A stretch of 64,000 bases of DNA from an uncultured Prevotella sp. (GTDB lineage Bacteria > Bacteroidota > Bacteroidia > Bacteroidales > Bacteroidaceae): assembly GCA_946403845.1 (NCBI GenBank), contig CAMJBL010000003.1, positions 61,304 to 125,303 of the forward strand, in the 5' to 3' direction. Below the pieces are notes generated by a model. The model ran no database searches. It was not told where the DNA came from and worked only from the letters and a program-made list of their open reading frames with translations. Position 1 is the stretch's first letter, and every line of letters starts with the position of its first letter. Position numbers and translations under genes: made by a program. Below, in pieces: positions 57,350 to 64,000 of this stretch.

Positions 57350-58906
57350 TTATGAGTTTGCCTGAAGGGTTTGCGTGATTCCCTGCTCCCGATGACAGAT
57401 GCGCACCTCTATGCCAAACTTCTCATGAATATGTTCAGCTAAGTGCTGAGCGGAATAAACGCTGCGGTGCTGACCACCCGTACATCCGAACGAGAACATC
57501 AGCGAGGTAAAGCCACGTTGGATATAACGACGTACATGGGCATCAGCCAATTTATAGATACTATCAAGGAATGTGAGTATCTCACCGTCATCCTCCAAGA
57601 AGCGGATCACAGGTTCATCCAATCCCGTCAGCTGCTTATAAGGTTCATAACGTCCGGGATTGTGCGTACTGCGGCAATCGAAGACATATCCTCCCCCATT
57701 GCCAGACTCGTCCTCAGGAATACCCTTTCGATAAGAGAAACTGAAGACTTTCACCACCAATGGGCCTTGAGCATCATACTTAGAGAAAGTGGCAGGACCA
57801 TCCTGCGGATGAGCCTTATAGGGATTCTGATCAGTGATCTTGTAACCGTCGGCTCTGCTGGCAGTCGTCTCAATCTGCTGGAATTGCGGCAGTTCTGTCA
57901 ACTGTCGCAGGATTTCCATCAGATAGGGGTAATGGAATATACCGAGCTGGATTAATTCCCTCAAATTCTGGATTGCGGGCGGAATACTTTCAATAAAATG
58001 CTTCTTCTGCTCAAAATAGCCTCTGAAACCATAGGCACCCAACACCTGTAACGTACGGAAGAGGACAAAGAGCGACAAACGGTTGACAAAATGTCGCACT
58101 GGTGGCACTTCCGTATAATGTTTCAGCGAGTTATAATACTCATAGACCAGTTCACGACGGAGTTTATGAGGATAGCGTGCCGAAGCCTGCCACAGGAAAG
58201 AGGCCAAATCATAATAGTAAGGTCCCTTACGACCACCTTGATAATCGATAAAGAAAGGATTCCCATCATGGTCCAGCATCACATTGCGAGCTTGAAAGTC
58301 ACGATAAAGGAAGCTATCTCCTGTCTCCTGACTCCTGTCTCCTTCATCTATCGTCAGATCCTTCGCAAGCAATCGGAAATCTGCTTCAAGTTTTAACTCA
58401 TGGAAATCAATCTCCGTGGCTTTCAGAAAACAATATTTGAAATAATTCAAATCAAAGAGCACACTGTCGACATCAAACTCAGCCTGAGGATAGCAATTTG
58501 AGAAGTCCAGTTCCCTGGCACCACGGATCTGAATATTCGGCAGTTCACGGATGGTACGTTTCAAGAGTTCCTGTTCCTTCAAGGTATATCTGCCACCAGC
58601 CTCGCGTCCACCACGAATGGCATCAAAGAGCGACATACTGCCAAGATCTGTCTGAAGATAGCGCAACTGATCATCGCTGGCAGCCAGAATTTTGGGAACC
58701 GGCAACTTGCGGCGGTTAAAATGCTCCGTCAGATAGATAAAGGCGTGATCTTCATCACGGCTGGTTCCAATCACACCTATGACGGACTGTCCTTCATGGT
58801 CAGTCAGGCGAAAGTAAGTACGATTACTGCCACCACCGGGAATCTGGTGAACATTTGCGGGCTCATCCCCTTTCCACTGTTTGTATAATTCTAAGAGTTT
58901 CTGCAT
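57350..58906 (-). CDS. Sugar kinase (APH/AmgK-like) fused to a RapZ C-terminal domain
   Basis: 518 residues. N-terminal aminoglycoside-phosphotransferase-fold kinase (about 1-350): glycine loop IPGGGSNRTYFRL, catalytic FLYRDFQARNVM and metal-binding FFIDYQGGRKGPYYYDLASF. This resembles AmgK, which phosphorylates N-acetylmuramate or GlcNAc at the anomeric position. Residues about 382-518 match the RapZ C-terminal domain: VFSFSYRKG, YVFDCRSTHNPGRY and FGCTGGQHRSVYSAQHLAEH. In proteobacterial RapZ this domain senses glucosamine-6-phosphate and binds GlmZ RNA; the ATPase half of RapZ is absent here. The coding sequence contains an in-frame 7-bp array at 58317-58344 just before the catalytic loop. 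The sugar substrate is inferred. Confidence 0.88.
   Translation of the reverse strand: MQKLLELYKQWKGDEPANVHQIPGGGSNRTYFRLTDHEGQSVIGVIGTSRDEDHAFIYLTEHFNRRKLPVPKILAASDDQLRYLQTDLGSMSLFDAIRGGREAGGRYTLKEQELLKRTIRELPNIQIRGARELDFSNCYPQAEFDVDSVLFDLNYFKYCFLKATEIDFHELKLEADFRLLAKDLTIDEGDRSQETGDSFLYRDFQARNVMLDHDGNPFFIDYQGGRKGPYYYDLASFLWQASARYPHKLRRELVYEYYNSLKHYTEVPPVRHFVNRLSLFVLFRTLQVLGAYGFRGYFEQKKHFIESIPPAIQNLRELIQLGIFHYPYLMEILRQLTELPQFQQIETTASRADGYKITDQNPYKAHPQDGPATFSKYDAQGPLVVKVFSFSYRKGIPEDESGNGGGYVFDCRSTHNPGRYEPYKQLTGLDEPVIRFLEDDGEILTFLDSIYKLADAHVRRYIQRGFTSLMFSFGCTGGQHRSVYSAQHLAEHIHEKFGIEVRICHREQGITQTLQANS
58317..58344 (-). repeat. In-frame heptanucleotide array in the kinase gene
   Basis: Plus-strand units TCTCCTG, TCTCCTG, ACTCCTG, TCTCCTT. 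On the coding strand they encode EGDRSQETGDS, a polar insertion directly before the catalytic YRDFQARN loop. Confidence 0.75.
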
Positions 58907-58916
58907 ATATTTTTTC

Positions 58917-58951
58917 AGTTTACAGTTTACAGTTTAAAGTTTATAGTTTAT
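58917..58951 (-). repeat. Heptanucleotide array between the DUF4450-type gene and the kinase
   Basis: Two AGTTTAC, one AGTTTAA and two AGTTTAT in plus-strand sense. It fills most of the 51-bp spacer and is in the opposite orientation, relative to the genes it separates, to the arrays in the cassettes. Confidence 0.85.
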
Positions 58952-58957
58952 AGATGA

Positions 58958-61900
58958 TTACTGAAGGGTAAGAGCCATGAGGCCGATGACCACATCATTG
59001 GAGAGTGTACGGACAGTGAGCGATTTCAGGCGCTTATGCGGGTTGAGAGGCATCCGGAGCATCTGTGCAGCACCACCGGGAATCTCACGACCATAGACAC
59101 CCTGGATGCCTAAGGTCTTCCCCAAGTCACGACTCACATCACCTGTACTGAGACATACACGATAAGGACGAGGCTCTACAGTCTGGAAAGCCTTGCCATC
59201 AATATAATAGTCCTGTTCGATGGGACACCAATTATCCGGATTCCTGAGAGCAAGCGTGTCCTGAGAGCCATCCTTATAAGTGACGATGACGAGTCCATTA
59301 TCTATCCTACTCTGCATATGATTTGTACTACCTGCCATCAGCAGCCAAGCACTCTCCGCTTTACCTGCTACAGGAATCGTTATGGCATCGGGATAGTTAT
59401 CCCAAAGACTGGTATAGACGATGTTGTTTCCCACTGCAGGCGTTCGGAAAGGTACGCCAGCCACTTCAAAAACACCATTCTTAATAAGGGTTCGGAATAC
59501 GGAGTCATTAATCTCAGCTGTCAATTGTGGATGACACCACTCACCAATGCCTTGCGTGGGTATCTGCAAGGTAGTCGTCTGCGGACGCGGACTCAGGTAT
59601 TCGTTCTTGAAAATATCATCCACCTCAGCATTGAAATAGCGCTCAATGGTCTGGGGTTTGTATTTTTTTAGTGGTGAGAGGTGAGAGGTGAGAGGTAAGA
59701 GATTACCTTGGAGGGAACTTGAATCATGGGGACTGTCCCCTGTGTGGGCAGCGTAGCGAACTACATGGGGACTGTCCACGTGATTCGCTGACAGATTCGA
59801 TATCCATGTTCCACATTCCTCTTTCCACGATTCAACGATAATCACCTGATATGGTTCATCCGTTCCTTCGATGTCTTGATACACCCCATTACTCCAATTC
59901 TGACGCAGAATTATCTTCAACGGACGACGGAAGTGCTGGGTAATCTCATAAATGTCCCGGCCGTCCTTTCGTGTGAACTTATAATCCAGATAAGGTGTTT
60001 TCACACTAGCACTATCCCACTCTGCAGGGAATCCGGGACGAATGATACACTTACCGTCGAGTGCCTGGGGGATGATACCAAAGAGTCCTTGCAACAAAGT
60101 GCGCGATGAGATGCCGATGCAGTCGCCAAAGTCACGATAACACTCCCCTCGGGCGGCATCATAATAACTGATCTGACCAAAATTCGCAGGCGATGCGCCA
60201 TAATACATCTGATCGAGGATATTGGCCTTCATCAAACGATAGGCCTCTTCAGAGCGCCCCGCCTCAAAATAAGCCAGTGCTGTATGCATCACCTCGGCTG
60301 CCGCCACATTATTAATGCTCCACGAATAAGGCAACCAATCGCTGGTGGAGATTGTATAGAGGTGAGAAGTGAGAGGTGAGAGGTGAGAGGAATCATTAGT
60401 GGCAGAGGTCACGGGGATGTGGGGGATGTTGTTGTCGATATAGCGAGTAGCAAGATAGGCCTGTTCCGATGTACAAGCGCCACAGTCGATAGGTGTATAA
60501 ATACTCCATACGGCCGGATGGTCGTGGGTACGTTTCAATCCCATCGCATCCTGATACTCTGCCCAGACGCCCTTCTCCGGAAGCCAAAGCCGGCTATTCA
60601 TCGCTTTCAAAATCGCATCGGCCTCCTTGCGATATGGCTCTGCATCCTCACCGATGATCTCAGCAATACGGGCAGCAAGTTTATTGCTCCGATAGTTGTA
60701 GGCAGAGCTGTGGGTCACCGCGCCACCATTATAATAGAGCGCATCGCTCGCCCAGATACAGCAATAGGCATCATAAAGATGATCGCGATCAGGATCATAG
60801 TTACGTTTCTCCCAGGCCAGATGCGACTTAATCACAGGCCACATCTTACGCATATAAGCCGTATCGGCATCATATTGGAAATGCCAGAGCAGCTCGTCGA
60901 TATAATTCAGGTTCATATCGTAGTGATGCATCTGGGCGTTGCGTTCAGGATTACGGCAGATATACCCGTTCGAATACATCTGCGTACCCCATTTCTTCTC
61001 TGCCCGCGACAGATTCATCTTCGGATCCTGTGAGGGATGGGGAATCACAGGCTCAACATTCGTCACCTGACTCTTGGCATAGGCATCGAAATGCGAAACA
61101 GCCCGGTCATTCCAACCTAACACATCGCCTAAATAGCCTGCCCGCCAGCCTGCCAAAGGCATGCGCCAACCGATACACCCGTGCAACCACGTCTGTCCGT
61201 CCCAATCACCATCAGCTGCCAGCACCAAGGCACCTCCAAGCGTATTGATATAGGGATCGGGCGTCTTGAACTGTATAAGGGATGCCAATTGGCGATAATA
61301 ATTACGAGCCTGTTGATAGTCATGTCTTCCCGCCTCAGCTTCCACCTGAACAAGTTTGTCTAATTGCACTTCCAAATAAACAGTATGACACTTTCCAAAA
61401 GGCATCTCCAACGTCTGGACTGGATCGCCCGCCGCTTCCAAGCAACCGGGCTTATCGGCCCCAATATCTCCGTTACGATGAAGTTTCGGTTGGGCTATCT
61501 GGCAGACAATGACTTGCAGACAACCTTCTATTTGTGGAGAGGCAATGCGCCATATAGCAGCTTCACGATCCGGCATCGCCAGCACCTCAATCCTCACGAC
61601 ACCCGTACCCCATCGTTTGTCTTTCAGCAAATACTCCCGACGGCCATCCCGATAAGAAGCACGGCAATAGTCCGTTTCATCCAACGAATAGGCGACGCCG
61701 TCTTTCTCCAGGACAAAACGGATATTCCGGTGATGGTCTTTTTTGACCACCGCAAAGACAGGACGGTCAGAAGTCTCCAGTCGCCAGTCAGTATAGGAAC
61801 CGTAAAGGGCACGTGTATAGCGGTTGGTACCGTTTTCGCAGACGAAACTCCCATGACGAGGCTGATACTGCTGCTGACGCTCAACACCGATTTTGTCAAG

Positions 61901-61999
61901 ATTATAGGATGTCGACTCAATAAAGTCGCCTATTTTCTGTTTCTGGGCAGAAACAGAAAGGCCATACAACAAGACGAGCAACAACCATAATCTTCTCAT
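58958..61999 (-). CDS. Large secreted (alpha/alpha)6-barrel glycosidase-like protein (DUF4450 type)
   Basis: 1013 residues from ATG 61999, which gives the signal peptide MRRLWLLLVLLYGLSVSAQ; a longer frame to 62092 would translate a terminator and is rejected. N-terminal beta region (about 35-260) has VERQQQYQPRHGSFVCENGTNRYTRALYG and LETSDRPVFA, as in DUF4450 proteins (from memory of the family). A six-hairpin barrel (about 265-690) carries WDGQTWLHGCIGWRMPLAGWR, WASDALYYNGGAVTHSSAYNYRSNK and FGDCIGISSRTLLQGLFG. A C-terminal beta region follows. The catalytic residues cannot be assigned. Two in-frame repeat insertions lie at 59673-59777 and 60361-60388. It probably debranches a plant glycan; transcribed with the kinase 51 bp downstream. 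Confidence 0.75.
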   Translation of the reverse strand: MRRLWLLLVLLYGLSVSAQKQKIGDFIESTSYNLDKIGVERQQQYQPRHGSFVCENGTNRYTRALYGSYTDWRLETSDRPVFAVVKKDHHRNIRFVLEKDGVAYSLDETDYCRASYRDGRREYLLKDKRWGTGVVRIEVLAMPDREAAIWRIASPQIEGCLQVIVCQIAQPKLHRNGDIGADKPGCLEAAGDPVQTLEMPFGKCHTVYLEVQLDKLVQVEAEAGRHDYQQARNYYRQLASLIQFKTPDPYINTLGGALVLAADGDWDGQTWLHGCIGWRMPLAGWRAGYLGDVLGWNDRAVSHFDAYAKSQVTNVEPVIPHPSQDPKMNLSRAEKKWGTQMYSNGYICRNPERNAQMHHYDMNLNYIDELLWHFQYDADTAYMRKMWPVIKSHLAWEKRNYDPDRDHLYDAYCCIWASDALYYNGGAVTHSSAYNYRSNKLAARIAEIIGEDAEPYRKEADAILKAMNSRLWLPEKGVWAEYQDAMGLKRTHDHPAVWSIYTPIDCGACTSEQAYLATRYIDNNIPHIPVTSATNDSSHLSPLTSHLYTISTSDWLPYSWSINNVAAAEVMHTALAYFEAGRSEEAYRLMKANILDQMYYGASPANFGQISYYDAARGECYRDFGDCIGISSRTLLQGLFGIIPQALDGKCIIRPGFPAEWDSASVKTPYLDYKFTRKDGRDIYEITQHFRRPLKIILRQNWSNGVYQDIEGTDEPYQVIIVESWKEECGTWISNLSANHVDSPHVVRYAAHTGDSPHDSSSLQGNLLPLTSHLSPLKKYKPQTIERYFNAEVDDIFKNEYLSPRPQTTTLQIPTQGIGEWCHPQLTAEINDSVFRTLIKNGVFEVAGVPFRTPAVGNNIVYTSLWDNYPDAITIPVAGKAESAWLLMAGSTNHMQSRIDNGLVIVTYKDGSQDTLALRNPDNWCPIEQDYYIDGKAFQTVEPRPYRVCLSTGDVSRDLGKTLGIQGVYGREIPGGAAQMLRMPLNPHKRLKSLTVRTLSNDVVIGLMALTLQ
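59673..59700 (-). repeat. In-frame heptanucleotide array in the DUF4450-type gene (1)
   Basis: Plus-strand units GGTGAGA three times and GGTAAGA once, coding LLPLTSHLSPL on the minus strand. It lies next to the palindromic repeat at 59725-59777. Confidence 0.8.
59725..59777 (-). repeat. Palindromic GGGGACTGTCCCC repeat inside a coding sequence
   Basis: CATGGGGACTGTCC occurs directly repeated at 59725-59738 and 59764-59777; the first is part of the 13-bp palindrome GGGGACTGTCCCC (59728-59740). On the minus strand this is translated (HVDSPHVVRY...HTGDSPHDSS), keeping the frame open. Confidence 0.7.
60361..60388 (-). repeat. In-frame heptanucleotide array in the DUF4450-type gene (2)
   Basis: GGTGAGA, AGTGAGA, GGTGAGA, GGTGAGA on the plus strand; encodes SSHLSPLTSHL on the minus strand, the same peptide as the first array, 660 bp away. 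Confidence 0.8.
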
Positions 62000-62006
62000 A
62001 TGACCG

Positions 62007-62038
62007 CAAAAGTACGAAATAATTCTGATACTTGCAAA
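62007..62038 (-). promoter_or_regulatory. Consensus promoter of the DUF4450-type gene, predicting a leaderless mRNA
   Basis: Minus-strand TTTG (62038-62035), 20-bp spacer and TACTTTTG (62014-62007) match the consensus fully. The -7 box ends only 7 bp before the ATG at 61999, so transcription should start at or within a few bases of the start codon. Confidence 0.8.
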
Positions 62039-62049
62039 CATTCTGACAC

Positions 62050-62080
62050 AAAAAAAGCCGGCTGTCTCCCGACAGCCAGC
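62050..62080 (-). terminator. Intrinsic terminator of the candidate small RNA
   Basis: Minus-strand stem GCTGGCTGTC / GACAGCCGGC with a GGGA tetraloop and one wobble or mismatch, followed by seven T (62056-62050). Confidence 0.88.
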
Positions 62081-62192
62081 TTCAAAAAACAAACTACTTA
62101 AAAACTAATCTACTAAAACAAATCAAAAAAATATCTTTCACTTAAGAGTGTCTAACACTTTCTTGCGAGCGAAGGATTTTTCACCTTCCTCA
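62050..62192 (-). ncRNA. Candidate small RNA, about 140 nt, between groEL and the DUF4450-type gene
   Basis: An independent transcription unit is outlined by a full-consensus promoter (62198-62229) and an intrinsic terminator (62050-62080). The promoter of the next gene lies downstream of that terminator, so this RNA is not its leader. Predicted folds include a GAAGG/CCTTC hairpin near 62172-62189 and AGTGT-TAG-ACACT near 62146-62158, then an unpaired U/A-rich middle. No ORF longer than about 20 codons is present and those found lack support. The family is not recognised. Confidence 0.55.
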
Positions 62193-62197
62193 CGCTG

Positions 62198-62229
62198 CAA
62201 AGGTAAGGCAAAATGAAGAATTATGCAAA
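62198..62229 (-). promoter_or_regulatory. Full-consensus promoter for the candidate small RNA
   Basis: Minus-strand TTTG (62229-62226), 20-bp spacer, TACCTTTG (62205-62198). No annotated-size gene follows before the terminator. Confidence 0.75.
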
Positions 62230-62271
62230 TTATTCTCAGATAAAAAAGCTGTGTACGCACAAAAATACCAT

Positions 62272-62302
62272 AAAAAGGGGATGGAAACGTCTCTCCATCC
62301 CC
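62272..62302 (-). terminator. Intrinsic terminator of groEL
   Basis: Minus-strand arms GGGGATGGA (62302-62294) and TCCATCCCC (62285-62277) with an 8-base loop and TTTTT after it, 65 bp past the groEL stop. Confidence 0.9.
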
Positions 62303-62366
62303 TAATTTGTTATGCTAAGTTAGCAAAAATATATTATTCTGCTAAATCTGATAGATACTCAGATGA

Positions 62367-63998
<1,632 letters not shown>

Positions 63999-64000
63999 AA

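Noticed and set aside
60383..61033. A 216-codon open frame on the plus strand inside the DUF4450-type gene.
   Set aside because: It lies opposite a well-supported gene with barrel motifs and has no promoter or family features of its own.
62000..62092. Upstream extension of the DUF4450-type protein by 31 codons.
   Set aside because: It would translate the terminator of the preceding unit and the promoter, and would bury the signal peptide.
62100..62200. A 13- to 20-codon ORF in the candidate small RNA.
   Set aside because: It needs a GTG or TTG start, partly upstream of the expected transcription start, and has no supporting composition; kept as non-coding.

Overview
The window comes from a Bacteroidota chromosome, most likely the Prevotella group (Prevotella, Segatella or Xylanibacter). 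It carries SusC/SusD pairs, surface lipoproteins with an acidic run after the lipobox Cys, promoters of the TTTG-N19/20-TAnnTTTG type, start codons mostly without Shine-Dalgarno sequences, and secreted proteins ending in a 'YNLxGQR...KGxxIxNGxK' tail. No tRNA, rRNA, CRISPR, transposase or phage gene was found.

Layout. (1) 1-2744, housekeeping: end of mscL, then on the minus strand guaA (GMP synthase) and a MurU-type sugar-1-phosphate nucleotidyltransferase. (2) 2924-9475: a secreted CotH-fold protein and a 1242-residue secreted multi-module protein, each with its own promoter and terminator. (3) 9563-35146: a run of ten plus-strand genes that looks like one operon, a GH51-GH43 arabinosidase, then a seven-gene cassette (fasciclin lipoprotein F1, SusC, SusD, fasciclin lipoproteins F2 and F3, a second SusC and SusD), then a GH35 beta-galactosidase and a GH30 hydrolase. 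(4) 35147-35813: a non-coding stretch with four blocks of 11- or 22-bp tandem repeats. (5) 35814-40031, minus strand: two paralogous secreted proteins with the same two-site operator and promoter layout. (6) 40361-57308: a second, diverged copy of the seven-gene cassette in the same gene order, without glycosidases. (7) 57350-64000, minus strand: a sugar kinase fused to a RapZ C-terminal domain, a large secreted glycosidase-like protein (DUF4450 type), a candidate small RNA and groEL.

How the genes fit together (inference): regions 2-6 form a polysaccharide utilisation locus. Arabinofuranosidase, GH43, beta-galactosidase and GH30 activities together suggest an arabinose-decorated galactan such as type II arabinogalactan. 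Products would be captured by SusD and fasciclin surface lipoproteins and imported by four SusC transporters. Fasciclin-domain lipoproteins sit where surface glycan-binding proteins are usually found. No regulator is encoded in the window.

The most unusual signals are the duplicated fasciclin/SusCD cassette; heptanucleotide tandem arrays that run in phase into start codons, or lie in-frame inside signal peptides and enzymes; a recurring N-terminal start sequence shared by unrelated proteins; the 11-bp arrays; a paired AAATGTAAC operator; and an orphan small-RNA-like transcription unit beside groEL.
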